Of a stretch of 64,000 nt of DNA, positions 13,114 to 23,963 are shown piece by piece. The position numbers were made by a program, and so were the translations under genes. The notes beneath the pieces are model-generated. The model saw only the letters and a list, made by a program, of their open reading frames with translations, was not told the origin of the DNA and did no database searches. This DNA is from Acanthosepion pharaonis (taxonomy: Eukaryota; Mollusca; Cephalopoda; Sepiida; Sepiidae): assembly GCA_903632075.3 (NCBI GenBank), contig CAHIKZ030005409.1, positions 1 to 64,000 on the forward strand, given 5' to 3'. Numbering within the stretch: position 1 is the first letter of the stretch; each line of letters starts with the position of its first letter.

Positions 13114-14056
13114 TGTGAGAGAGAGTCTGGGAAACACACACACACGTATATTTTTTTTTTTTTTTTTTTAGTGAAATTGGAGTAGATTTGAATAGCAAAA
13201 TTAAATCAGAGCATTTTGTTTACTGATGGGGAAATATGATCTAGGGCAGAAGTTGTACCCATTGAATCTGGGTCATCAGTAGACAATGGAAATGGTTGAA
13301 ATAATTTTTATTGATTTAAAATTGAAATAGAGCTGAGTAAGCTAGCAGTAACTTTGGAATTCACATTATTTTGGTTGAAGCAGCCAGAACCCAGTGATAA
13401 TCACGTGCGAAGTAGTAGGGCCGAGGGTCAGTTATAACCAGCCGGGTTGATCTATATAAACGTGTAGTTATGCTGAAAAAGACAGACAGGAGAAAATTCT
13501 TGAAGAGAGAAGAGAGAATTGGTGAGAGGGAACGCCACTATAACTAAGCCCTGCACAGAAATCTTTATCCCCCCACCATAAGAGTCATATATCGTTCTGA
13601 GAAAATTTAACAAGATAATCACATACACACTCTGTGTCTAGAATCCAGTGTATTAGCTTTTCTTTTTTACTTTTCTTTTCTGTAACCCGTTTCTCTTCTC
13701 TACTATTCTTTTCTGCTTTATAAAAGACATTAACAATTCAACCATTGAATTGATGTTTGTCCGGCTTTCTGCAGATATCAATTTTCTTTTTGCTGCATTC
13801 TAAATTTCTTAGTGCAGACTCCCCAGCCGTGTCTACATCTTCAGTCAACCGTGAATGGACGGACATCACTTCGGCTTTCTCGATCAAACAAATCACAATG
13901 TGGGCAGGAAGCAGGATTAAACCAGCGGACCAATTGAATAATCTACAGATGCTCAGGGGACCCATGGCCACTCCCTTAAGTTCGGTTAGGACTGAGTAGA
14001 CACCTCAACCTCGAGAGTAAGACGCCGGAGGTTGAGGGGCCAGGGCGAAAGTGTCA
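13114..14056 (+). repeat. 5' LTR of the Gypsy element
   Basis: Starts TGTGAGAGAGAGTCTGGG, followed by a CA run and a T run, and ends near GTGTCA. It matches 21061-21999 along its whole length. A TATA box lies at 13451-13460. The exact 3' boundary is uncertain by two bases: canonical TG...CA ends give 14056, while a perfect 4-bp target duplication would place it at 14058. Confidence 0.92.
13451..13460 (+). promoter_or_regulatory. TATA box of the 5' LTR
   Basis: TCTATATAAA, conserved at 21408-21417 in the 3' LTR despite substitutions beside it. It fits a pol II LTR promoter starting transcription roughly 25-30 bp downstream. Confidence 0.6.
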
Positions 14057-14059
14057 GAC

Positions 14060-14076
14060 TGGTGCCTGTGACCAGG
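14060..14076 (+). other. Primer binding site
   Basis: TGGTGCCTGTGACCAGG begins 3 bp after the LTR end. TGG at this spot is complementary to the CCA end of a tRNA primer. The specific tRNA was not identified. Confidence 0.65.
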
Positions 14077-14272
14077 ATAGACCTGTGGGAATTGCCATGG
14101 CCATCTGAAAGAGGAGAGAAGGTTGCATTTGTTTTGTCCAGTTGGGACCAAGTAAGACCAGAAAGGACTCTAGTCTTCGGACTATATTGGTCTGAAAGAG
14201 AAATATGTAGGAAAAGAGAAGGAAGCAAAAGAAGGAGGAAAAAGAAACAAGACACGGAACAGTGGACCTCAG

Positions 14273-14433
14273 GTAAGTCACTTTTTGGTTTCCTTTGTTC
14301 GCTTATTGCACTTAGATCTGCCAGTAATATTGTTGACCTTGTTTTGACTTTGTTGACTTTGTACGCAGTTGAAGAGCCACCACTGTGTTAATAATTTTTC
14401 ATTTCATTCTGTTGTTGGTCTCTCTTCTCGTAG
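14273..14433 (+). other. Putative retroelement leader intron
   Basis: The donor CTCAG/GTAAGT at 14273 is a full consensus match. A pyrimidine-rich acceptor, TCTCTTCTCGTAG, ends at 14433, 27 bp before the gag start codon. A second strong acceptor ends at 19157, just before env. The sites suggest a leader exon (LTR start to 14272) spliced either to gag or to env. Confidence 0.55.
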
Positions 14434-14460
14434 GAAAGTGGTAATTGACAAAACGTTAGG

Positions 14461-14997
14461 ATGAGTGTAACAGGATCAGACACCACAGATGACCTTGAGG
14501 AAGTGGGAGTCCCCGAAATATTGATGGGTTTCAGGAGGCTGATAGGTACCATGAAGCTACCTACTTATAAAGGAAACCCTGCGAATGTACACGAATGGAT
14601 TCTGTTCATTCAGAAGAAGCAGGTGATCTATGGCCTTTCAAATCAAGAAATAGTGCTCGTAGCTTATGACACTGCAGCGGGGCATGTGTCCAAGTTCATA
14701 GGAGGAAAAAGAAAACCCAGCCCTGACGTGGACCGAGCTTAAATCTGCTCTGGTGTGGCAATATGCAAGTGAGCATACGGCCATTGAGGCAGTCAGGAAA
14801 TTATTCCGGCTACAGCAACAAGAAGGAGAGACTAATGAGGAATTGGGGGAAAGAATCGTGAGGCTAGTGGCGTTAGCTTTTCCGGAGTTGGCAACTCAAG
14901 ACAGTGGTCCTATTCAGGCCTTGTTGGCCGATGTGTATGTGAACGCGCTGAGTGACAGGGATCTGAGGGGCGACGTTCTGAAGGGGTGAGCAGTCAG
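14461..14997 (+). pseudogene. gag: gag of the Gypsy element
   Basis: Begins MSVTGSDTTDDLEEVGVPEI. The first 93 codons (14461-14742) cover a capsid-like segment with LPTYKGNPANVHEWILFIQ, typical of the start of retrotransposon Gag capsids. The next 78 codons (14753-14989) are in another frame, with FRLQQQEGETNEELGERI and ALLADVYVNALSDRDLRG, the conserved end of the same domain. A frameshift near 14740 separates them and a stop follows at 14989. Further in-frame residues (SLAAAIEAAQTSERLWDRI) continue to about 15060. No CCHC knuckle could be read in the decayed part. Gag would have formed the particle shell. Confidence 0.85.
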
Positions 14998-15159
14998 CCT
15001 GGCTGCAGCCATAGAGGCGGCTCAGACCAGCGAACGACTCTGGGATAGAATAAGAGGGGGTGTAGGTAGGAACCCCCGGGGCACCAAGGTAGTGATGAAA
15101 GCGGGAAGAAGGGACAGAACATATGGGAAGGAGAAAGGCACAGGTATACCGTTTGCTGA

Positions 15160-15957
15160 AGGAAGGGCCAGACTTCACCTGCAATGTGTTGCTGGGAGAC
15201 AAGAAGGTGAAGGCCCTTGTCAATACTGGAGCTTCAGTGTCACTAGTTAGCTCCAAGGTTTTTAAAACAGTTGGGACTGAAAACGAAGCTTAGTCCCATC
15301 GATCTACTGATAAGTCAGGCTGATAGTAGCAGGATGAGGATAGAGGGTATGACGTGGTTACCTTTCCAGTTGGCAAGAACCAGAGGTAAACTTAAGGTTA
15401 ATGTGGCACCTGACTTGTGTGGTGAGCTAATTTTGGGGAGTGACTGGCTTAGGCAGAATAAGGCACAGATCCGTTTTGACCCTGCCACCCTAACATTGGA
15501 CAGGGTAGGGATACTGTTGGGAGAGGATAATTATGAACAATTGCTAGTGGTGGCCCAGACAGATATAAAGCTTCCCCCTAGGACTACTGTATCTGGGAAG
15601 TGCACAGAAGGAGTGCTGAACAGTGACCTGTACCAAGTGGTCCCTACGGATAGGTATGATAATAGTGAAGGGGAAATAACCATGTGTGATTCGTTGGTGA
15701 AGAGGTTGGGAACTGTTCCCTTACTGTTAACCAATACTGCCAATAAAACTATTAAAATAAAGCAGGGAGAGGAGCTGGCACAGGCGTGCCCAGTGAGAGA
15801 AGTCGAACAGGTGAGAGTGTGGAATGAGAATAGGCATGGGAATAAGACAGGTAGCGATGAAATAAGGGATGAAGATATAACAGCTCCTGAGCATTATAGG
15901 AGGAAATTGAGGGGGGTTGCTGAATGGTTATCGGGAGGTAATAGCCATTACAGATAA
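15160..15957 (+). pseudogene. pol: Protease and spacer region of pol
   Basis: An aspartic protease is split between two frames. The first part, FTCNVLLGDKKVKALVNTGAS, has asparagine where the catalytic aspartate of the D-T/S-G motif should be (codon AAT at 15222). The second part, from 15271, carries the conserved LILGSDWL motif near 15430 that closes the retropepsin fold. The frame stays open to 15957 and continues into a less conserved linker with ARTRGKLKVNVAPDL and acidic stretches. The changed catalytic residue and the frameshift near 15270 make it inactive. It overlaps the RT frame by about 40 bp, the result of another frameshift. Confidence 0.85.
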
Positions 15958-16840
15958 GGAGCTGGGACAGACAGAGACAGTTGAAATGAAGATAGACATG
16001 GGTAATCACCTACATATTAAGTTAAGACCGTATAGGACCCCAATACACAAAAGAAAATTAGTAGAGGACACTGTGAATGAAATGATGGAATCAGGGATAA
16101 TCGAAAGATCCAAATCTCCCTGGAGTTTTCCAATAGTGATTGTTGAAAAGAAGGATGGAGGGCATAGGATTTGTGTGAATTTTTGTCAGTTAAATGCCAT
16201 TACAAAACTGCCGGCAGTGCCCCTCCCCTTGATTGATGATATTCTAGCTCTTTTAGGAGAGTCTAAGTGTTTTTCCATCTTGGATTTGAGGTTGGGATAT
16301 TGGCAAGTAGCACTTAGCAAAGAGGATCAGGAAAAGACCGCTTTTACCGGCCACATGAGTCTCTTCAATTTTAGAGTTATGCTGTTTGGGTTAGCAAACG
16401 CCCTGGGTGTATTTAGTCAGTTAATGTCCATCGTACTGAATGGCACTGAGGCATTTGCCATGGCGTATCTAGATGACATCATGACGTTTTCAAAATCACC
16501 GAAGGAGCATTTTGAATATCTGCAGAAGGTGTTCGATAGGTTAAGAGAACATGGATTAAAGTTAAAATTATCAAAGTGTCAGTTTATGAAAGAAGAGACA
16601 AAGTACTTAGGGTTTATCATAAACAAAGAAGGAATAAAAATGGATTTAGACAAAGTAGAGGTTATAAGAACCATGCCCGCACCGAAGACTGTAAGAGAGA
16701 TTAGGGGATTTATTAGAGCCATCGGATATTATTGGAGGTTCATACTAGCATTTAGTCGGCTAGCAGGCCCTCTAATAGCTCTAAGAAGCATGCTAGGTTT
16801 AAGTGGACCGAGGATTGTCAGAGTGCATTTGAGGCTCTAA
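15917..16840 (+). pseudogene. pol: Reverse transcriptase of the Gypsy element
   Basis: An open 307-codon stretch contains the whole RT fingers and palm: PYRTPIHKR, ESGIIERSKSPWSFPIVIVE, KKDGGHRICVNF, ILDLRLGYWQV with the first catalytic aspartate, FGLANALGVFSQLM (normally LANAPGVF), and YLDD at 16466-16477 with both catalytic aspartates kept. YLGFIINKEGI and the thumb region (PAPKTVREIRGFI) follow. The best-preserved gene of the element, it clearly places it in Ty3/Gypsy. A frameshift near 16790 separates it from RNase H. Confidence 0.93.
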
Positions 16841-17358
16841 AGGACCAGCTGACAGCTGTATCCCTGTTGGCCTACCCAGACCTGAGTAAGCATATGGTGC
16901 TGTACACTGATGCTAGCGATAAGTGCATCGGGGCAGTTCTTACACAACCATGTCCCGATAAGGATGGACCAGTACCAGGTGTGCCTGAGGAAGTGCTGAT
17001 TTATTTTCTGTCTCATCGGCTCTACAAGACTCAGCAAAGATGGCCAGTAATAGAAAAAGAGGTGTATGCTGTGCAGAAATTAGATTATTATTTGAGTGGG
17101 GCTGTGTTTACCATTAAAACACACCACAAACCCCTCAAATATTTGTTAGAGGCAGAGTGGACGAATAAGAAGATACAACAGTGGGCATTGAAGTTAAGTG
17201 GGTATAACTGCAGAATAGAATATTTGGCAGGGAAGGATAATACCTGTGCTGACCTGTTATCAAGGATTCCAAGGCAATTAGAGACCGAATCTGTCAGTTT
17301 AAAGCCGGGTGTGGATAATAAAGCATTTCAAATTAATGTGATCAATTCACAGGCATAG
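16790..17358 (+). pseudogene. pol: RNase H domain of pol
   Basis: After a frameshift, WTEDCQSAFEALKDQL leads into the open frame at 16867-17358 with VLYTDASDKCIGAVLTQ (first catalytic aspartate), EKEVYAVQKLDYYL (catalytic glutamate) and FTIKTHHKPLKYLL. The usual TDHKPL aspartate is histidine here. AGKDNTCADLLSRIP closes the domain. It removes the RNA strand of the replication hybrid. The domain is degraded but unmistakable. Confidence 0.9.
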
Positions 17359-17397
17359 AAGGAGAGACTTAGTTGGGAAGATCAGGAAACCAGTGAA

Positions 17398-18550
17398 ATG
17401 GAGATTGTTTCCGACCCCCACTGGAGAGATATTATTAGGCAAAGCCAAGAGGATAGCAAGATAGCAACTATCAGGTCCAGGGTAGAGGCAGGGTGTACCT
17501 CCAAATATATGGTGCACGATAGAGTGTTGTATTACCTTTCAGGAAGAGGTGAGGAAGTAAGTTTAAAAATGGTGATACCTGAGAAGTTGAGAGCTGAAAT
17601 TCTAGACCAGTGCCATAGGAGGTTAGGACACCTGGGAAGACGTATGGATTAATGATGAGAAATTAGTACTGGCCTAAGTTGTTTAATGATGTTGTGAAAC
17701 ATGTAAAAAAAATGTGTAACATGCACAGAGTCGAAGGAGTAGGGTTGCCCCAGTATTAGAAACGGATGTTCCGAATTATCCATTTCAGAAAGTAAGCATG
17801 GATATTTCTGGGCCCTATAGAGAAACAAATAGAGGTAATCTTTACATAGCGAGTTTTGTGGACTGGCTGACGAATTAGCCTGAGGCATTTGCCACACGAG
17901 ATAAGAAGGCACGAACGGTGTCAGATATAATACTGAATGAAATATTCCCTAGGTATGGGGCCCCCGAACAGTTGGTTACTGATAATGGATCGGAGAACGT
18001 AAATCAGATTATGAGAGAGACATTGGGAGAATTAAACATACAGCACATAACCACCTCCCCATATCACCCCCAAAGTAACGCTAAGGTAGAAAGATTTCAT
18101 AAGACCCTCACTGATGTGTTAGCTAAACAGAGGATAATAGGGAAAATTGGGATTTATCCGTAACCCAAGTGTTAGCAGTTGTGAGATTCTCGATGAACGA
18201 GACAACAAAATTTTCCCCTTATTACTTGATATATGGCAGGGATGTAGTCTTACCTATGGACAATCTGTTATGACCTAGGAGGAAGTATTTAGGAGAGGAT
18301 CATCACCAAATAGTTTACGCAGGTGAGGAGGAGGATACAAAGAGCCCAGAAAAGGTGAAACGCTAGGGTAAATAAAAATAGAGAAGAAGTTTCCTTCCAG
18401 ATAGGTGATCCAGTGTATTATAAAATACACATGAGAGAAGGTAAATTGGACCAGAGATGGAGTCTATACTATAGGATCGTGGAGCAGATGGGTCCGGTTT
18501 CCTTTGTGATCTGGGACCAATTGACTGGACAGGTAAAGAGAGTGCATGCA
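17398..18550 (+). pseudogene. pol: Integrase of the Gypsy element
   Basis: The zinc-binding part starts in 17398-17652 with histidines in CHRRLGHLGR and is broken before the cysteine pair near 17700. The DDE core survives in pieces: VSMDISGPY (about 17795), VTDNGSEN (about 17978) and KVERFHKTL (about 18085). The C-terminal part has NETTKFSPYYLIYGRDVVLP from about 18198, in another frame. At least four frameshifts or stops are visible (17652, 17877, 18150, 18270). The enzyme would have inserted the cDNA into the genome. Confidence 0.88.
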
Positions 18551-19159
18551 AATGATAAAAGCTAGCTGAAATAGGAGAATGGAAAGGAGCTGAAACAAAA
18601 ACTTAACAGAAAAGGCTGAGGGAAACTACGTTGGTAGAACCTGAAGGGTTAGAGACTGAGAGGGAAAGTGAAGGGAGTGAAGAGATTGAAATTAGCCCAA
18701 CAACCCTTTGAAGGCTGAGGGAGGTAAATCAGCCCCCAGCGGGACATTCTGAGGAAACAGGGATTGAGCCTAACCTTAGGGAGGAAGAAGAACTGAGTGA
18801 ATGGGAAGAAGGGGATGAAATTCTGTTAGTTCAAGTGCAGAGTAAATTGCGGGCTGAAAAAGCACCTAGTGTTAATGAGGAATTACCATTAAAACGGCAA
18901 TTAAAGGGGGTGGTGCAGCCCGAGCCCAAAGATTACATGAAATCAGAACAGTGGCTGTGGTGAATGAGTGACGGTCTGGGACTAATTGTGCATTTATCAT
19001 CGGTGCTGGTGAACTGTGTGGACGGGCCCCATTCATGCACAGCACTGGTGGTGGTATGGGTCAGTGCTTGAGGTATCGCTCTAAGATGTAACCACTCGAT
19101 AAAAACAATAAGAGAATGATTGAGTAAGACAAATTTTTCTCTCCGTCTCCATCGCAGAC
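18551..19159 (+). other. pol-env junction with env splice acceptor
   Basis: A charged, glutamate-rich, decayed reading region (about 18600-18960), probably the pol C-terminus. It is followed by a short non-coding stretch and a strong splice acceptor, TTTTTCTCTCCGTCTCCATCGCAG, ending at 19157, three bases before the env ATG. Confidence 0.6.
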
Positions 19160-20905
19160 ATGGACGAGAGGAGGCTCGTGGTACTAACGATGCTAGTTGT
19201 GGTAGCTAATACCTGGGAACACAGTGAGAATACTGTAGTTAAGAAGACTAGCAAAGTGATTATAACTAGATCAAAGTGGTTGATAACTTTGGTGATAGAC
19301 CTGCAGCCGTATGAGAAGTTACTGGGTCAGAAGTGGACAAACTAGATACAGCCAGGACACAAGTCACTGGAGAATATTTACAGACGCCGGAATACCACCG
19401 TATATTATACCCTTTAGCTCAGGAATCCCTAATACTTGAGAGACAATGGAAGGATATGAGTTACTATTTGAAAGGAATAAAGTTGTTACGGACCAGGCAA
19501 AAAGAGGGCAGTATTACCTATAATGGGAAAGGCATTAAGCATGTTGTTTGGTACAGTCTCCGATGGCAAAATGAGAGTAATTAACAGGAAATTAATGGTG
19601 GTAGAACAGAGATAACAAGCAATGGCTCACTTGGTTAGAGAGAGAGCGTATCTATACTCAATGTTACTCGGCTGGAATTGGCTAAGAATAGAGGGAGTAT
19701 CAATTGGTTGATTTCTCACCTACAGGTTTTTAGAAAAGAAGTGATAAATGTAACCACATCTGTAACAACCGAATTACAGAAATTAGAGGGGTTTTTGCAA
19801 AGGTATTTTTAATTATTAGCTATAATGAGTAAGGAACATCAAACAAGTCACTCTTTAACGGTGTTGTTAGAGCATGTGAGAGCACAATTAGACATGCTGT
19901 CGCTGGGACACCTGTCTCCGAGTATAATAACCCCAGAACGATTAACGGAAGTACTACTGGAGATACAAGCCAAACTACCCCATCACCTTAGATTACCTGT
20001 AGACCCCACCCAGCAGTTATGGAGGTACTATAGTGCCTTGGGATGTACTACCTTGTTGGAAGATGATAAATTGCTAGTGCTAGTGTCGGTTCCCTTACTG
20101 GACAGAGATAGTACCTTTGAAATTTATCAGGTGATAAATCTTCCCCTTCCCTATCCAAAACTAAGGCTGAAGATAGGAGCGATGGCTAGGTAGAAGGTAG
20201 AGACAGAATTTGTTGCCCTAAACCTAGCCAGGACAGAGTTTATGCTATTAACAAAGGGAAAAGCAGAAAAATGCAAGAATGATGCCTTAGGTACCTGTGA
20301 GTCTGTAAGTTCAATTTACGTGACAGGTAGTCATAATCTGTGTGTACTAGATTTATTTAAGAAAAATAAGTGAATTAGAGATCATTGTCAGGTAAAGGTA
20401 TTGGCTAGTGTAATGTTACCTAAAGCAACCAGTGTTTCTGACGGAATTTGGGCGGTGGCCACACAAGAAGAGATCAAATTATCTAAGGTGTGTGAAGGGA
20501 AGCCCACCACTACAATAAGAGTTATTCCCCCTTTGTTTTTTGTAGAGCTACCCATTGGTTGTGGAGCTCATGGTCCATCTATCTCTTTACCTCCCTACTA
20601 CCAAGCAGAAGAGAAGTTTGAAGAGAATGAGGCTTTGTTAGAGCTGGTAGGAACGAATACTAGTGGATGGATGTGATTGTGGGAACCCATTGTAAGAGAG
20701 ATTCCTAAGATGTCACTAGAAAAGATGCCGGTGTTGTTAAAGCCAATCAATAAGATTGATCTTGGATGGTTGAAGTCAGAGTTAGATAGGATACGTACGC
20801 TGAATTTTTGCATGAGATCACCAAAATAGTGAACTTTAACCGAAAGGTGCATGTACATATGTATCGTAAGGACAATGAAAATGTAAATGAACATAATGAG
20901 CCCTA
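19160..20905 (+). pseudogene. env: Envelope-like gene of the Gypsy element
   Basis: Starts at an ATG (19160) with a hydrophobic N-terminus (LVVLTMLVVVANTW), a plausible signal peptide. Three frameshifted or interrupted blocks follow: 19333-19584, about 19560-19830 and 19825-20193, then 20401-20676. The block near 19480-19600 has a basic stretch followed by a conserved fusion-domain signature (LFGTVSDG at about 19544) in a frame other than the flanking open frame. A helical repeat-like stretch follows, then HLSPSIITPERL at about 19905, a motif of errantivirus and baculovirus F-type envelope proteins. Cysteine content is low and no transmembrane segment is visible near the C-terminus, which ends around 20905. 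The gene is disrupted and cannot make a complete protein. The family assignment is by recalled motifs. Confidence 0.72.
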
Positions 20906-21045
20906 AGAAAAACTGAGGACTCTACCTTTGCATGTTGGAAGAGACGTATGTTTAAGTAGCCCCTAGTAAGAAGCATGTTGGACTGGGTTTTCTTATATTT
21001 TGTTGATATGAAAGCTCGTGTGTCATTTACTATTAAATTACAGAT

Positions 21046-21060
21046 GGGTAGAGGAGGAAA
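21046..21060 (+). other. Polypurine tract
   Basis: GGGTAGAGGAGGAAA, immediately before the 3' LTR start at 21061. It primes plus-strand DNA synthesis in LTR retrotransposons. Confidence 0.75.
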
Positions 21061-21999
21061 TGTGAGAGAGAGAGAGTCTGGGAAACACACACACATGTAT
21101 CTTTTTTTTTTTTTTTAGTGAAATTGGAGTAGATCTGAATAGTGAAATTAAATCAGAGCATTTTGTTTACTGATGGGGAAATATGATCTAGGGCAGAAGT
21201 TGTACCCATTGAATCTGGGTCATCAGTAGACAATGGAAATGGTTGAAATAATTTTTATTGATTTAAAATTGAAATAGAGCTGAGTAAGCTAGCAGTAACT
21301 TTGGAATTCACATGATTTTGGTTGAAGCAGCCAGAACCCCGTGATAATTGTGTGCAAAGTAGTAGAGCCAATGGTCAGTTATAACCAGCCAGGTTGATCT
21401 ATATAAATGCGTAGTTATGCTGAAAAAGACCGATGGGAGAAAATTCTACAAGAGAGAAATGGCCCAGGCAAGCATTGGGAGATATAACTTTAAGCCCTGC
21501 ACAGAAATCTTTATCCCCCCATCGTAAGAGTCATATATTGTTCTGAGAAAATTTAACAACAAGATAATCACATACACACTCTCTCTGTGTCTAGAATCCA
21601 GTGTATGAGCTTTTCTTTTTTACTTTTCTTTTCTGTAACCAATTTCTCTTCTCTACTATTCTTTTCTGCTACATAAAAGAAATCAACAATTCAACCATTG
21701 AATTGATGTTTGTCTGGCTTTCTGCAGATATTAATTTTCCTTTTGCTGCATTCTAAATTTCTTAGTGCAGACTCCCCAGCCATGTCTACATCTTCAGTCA
21801 ACCGTGAATGGACGGGCATCACTTGTTTCCTGGATCAAACAAATTGACAGGAAGCAGGATTAAACCAGCGGACCGGTCAAATAATCTATGGATGCTCAGG
21901 GGACCTATGGCCACTCCATTAAGTTCAGTTAGGACCCAGTAGACACCTCAACCCCAAGAGTAAGACGTCGGAGGTTGAGGGGCCTGGGCGAACGTGTTA
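21061..21999 (+). repeat. 3' LTR of the Gypsy element
   Basis: Aligns end to end with the 5' LTR. Differences include CACACACATGTAT for CACACACACGTAT, a shorter T run, and a small replacement around 21460-21480. The end reads GTGTTA where the 5' copy has GTGTCA. The TATA box is kept at 21408-21417. Confidence 0.92.
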
Positions 22000-22703
22000 G
22001 ATATGAAGCATAGGATAACAAGGAAGTCTTCAGGCGCAGACGACATCCCTTCTGAGCTGATCAAACATGAAGTTTTATCCTTACAAACTTGCATTTTTAC
22101 CCTCATTCTGAAGATGTGGGAATCCCAACAAAAGAACTAAATGATGAAGTCATCATAACGATCTCTAAAAAAGGTGACTGAAAAGCCTGTAGGAACTATA
22201 GAAGAATATAATTACTCTCCATCACTGGAAAAGTCTTTGCCAGGATTCTTTTAAATTGGCCAAAATCATTGCCAAAAAGATCCTACCAGAATTTCAATGT
22301 ATATTCTGTGCCTCTCATGGTACAATTGATGTGATTTTTTGTGTGAAGCAACTTCAGGAGAAAAGCAGGTAAAAAAAACAAAAAAAAAAAACAAACCCTT
22401 TTCCTTGTTTTCTATGGCTTAGAAAAAGCCTTTGATAGTGTTCCAAGGGCTACTATGTAAAAAGTTCTTCATTGTTTTGGATGTCCTGACCACTTTATCT
22501 CTGATTCAAGCAATGCATGACAATATGTCTGGACATGTATTCCACCAAAACATGCTGTCAAAAAAATTTACAATCATGTGTGGACTAAAATAAGGATGTG
22601 ACTTGGCATTCTTCTTGTATATAGCTGCAATGCTTTACAAACTAACTCTAGAGAGTATCTGTCTATATTTCTGAGATGAAGTATTATGTACACTATTTAC
22701 AAG

Positions 22704-23010
22704 GACACATGGCACAGTGGATAAAGGCAGTTAGATCCAGTGACAGGACCCAAAGAGTGTGAGTTCAGTACCCGGTTAAGGCAGTGGAGAACTTGGAGAG
22801 GGGAATTAAAAGGAGATCATTGATAACTGATATCCATTAAATATGGCATGTGGAACTAGAACAGTCTACCCCAGTGAGCAAAATAAAGGGTTCAGTTCAA
22901 TATTCCAATCACCTGAAGAAGGCCGGAGCGTACAATGGCTGAAATGTAACAAATATGGCGGCCAAGATGAGATCAACAGTCCGAATAATGTAAATAGTGT
23001 AACTCTAGAC
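22704..23010 (+). repeat. tRNA-headed SINE inserted in the LINE
   Basis: The head ACATGGCACAGTGGATAAAGGC carries an A box and GAGTTCAGTACC a B box, so it is tRNA-derived. The body matches 58274-58612 closely, including GGAACTAGAACAGTCTACCC. The 3' domain (AAATATGGCGG...GATGAGATCAACAGTCC...AATGTAAATAGTG) is shared with the other SINEs of this window. It splits the RT gene of the RTE-like LINE. Confidence 0.82.
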
Positions 23011-23881
23011 AATCCAGGAGTTGACATCAGATATATCAATATGATGAAGGACTTTTCAACCTTAATAGACTTTGATAGAAACATCTAACACTTACACAAC
23101 ACATCTCAGAACTTCAATATGTTGATGACAATGCTGCCTTCTATCATTCAAAAGAACAGTCTGTGAACAAATTTGCTATGGTCTACCATATTAAGGCCAA
23201 CTACAGTACACATCAAGGAAACCAAGAACCTTGCACAACCAGCAGCAAATACTATTTTGATATTATCATCTGTGATACACCGCTTGAACAAGTAGAGCAT
23301 TTTTCATATCTAGGCAGCCTTTTATCAAACAAGTGCATCTCAGAAACTACCCAAACGCATCTTCAACAACAAAGATCTGAACTTAACAACAAAAGTTATG
23401 GTCTATAATGCTGTCATCATTTTCACTTTGCTATATAACTGTGAAACCTGAACTATATCATTGCAACACCCAAAAATTAGTACACTTTCACCAGCAATAA
23501 CTTCATTTAATCTTGAGTATCAAATGGAAATACTGTAACCAACACCAAAGTCCTGGAAAAAGCTAACAGTCAAAGCAGTGAATTATTGAACATGAAACAC
23601 AGTCTTTGATGGTTTATGACAAGAAGCAAAAATGGAAGAGTCAAGAATTCCACAACAAGTCATATTCAGTGTTTTCATTTCAGGATAAAGACCATGGGTT
23701 GCCCACTATGAAGACATAGGACCAACTCAAAACAACACTGAAAGCCACTGGACTTGAGCCTAAATCATTTGAAATACAAGCCCAATATTGTACCAAGTGA
23801 TGGTGTTCCATCACCACCAGAATCAAAAACTTTGAAGCCACCAGAAGAGAAAAAGAAGTCAAACGACAAGAAAAAAACGTC

Positions 23882-23963
23882 TTGGAAGAGCCAATGGCCT
23901 TGGCTGCATGGTAATGTTGGTAGACCAACAATACCATGCAGTCAAGGCCATTGGTTCTTCCAA
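23882..23963. repeat. 40-bp-arm palindrome with 2-nt loop inside the LINE tail
   Basis: Arms 23882-23921 and 23924-23963 match at 37 of 40 positions as reverse complements, separated only by AG. The right arm encodes part of the LINE zinc finger (CSQGHWFF), so the left arm is probably an inverted copy of it. Confidence 0.85.

Larger units (their letters stand above)
13114..21999 (+). mobile_element. Ty3/Gypsy LTR retrotransposon with an envelope-like gene, defective
   Basis: A complete-length, 8.9-kb element with two LTRs of about 940 bp, a primer binding site, gag-protease-RT-RNase H-integrase order (Ty3/Gypsy order), a third gene of envelope type and a polypurine tract just before the 3' LTR. 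Its coding GC is clearly higher than the surrounding intron. It sits inside an RTE-like LINE. The LTRs differ by scattered substitutions and small indels, and every gene has frameshifts or stops, so the copy is old and inactive. The envelope gene and LTR arrangement resemble errantivirus-like Metaviridae. I did not assign a named clade. Confidence 0.93.
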
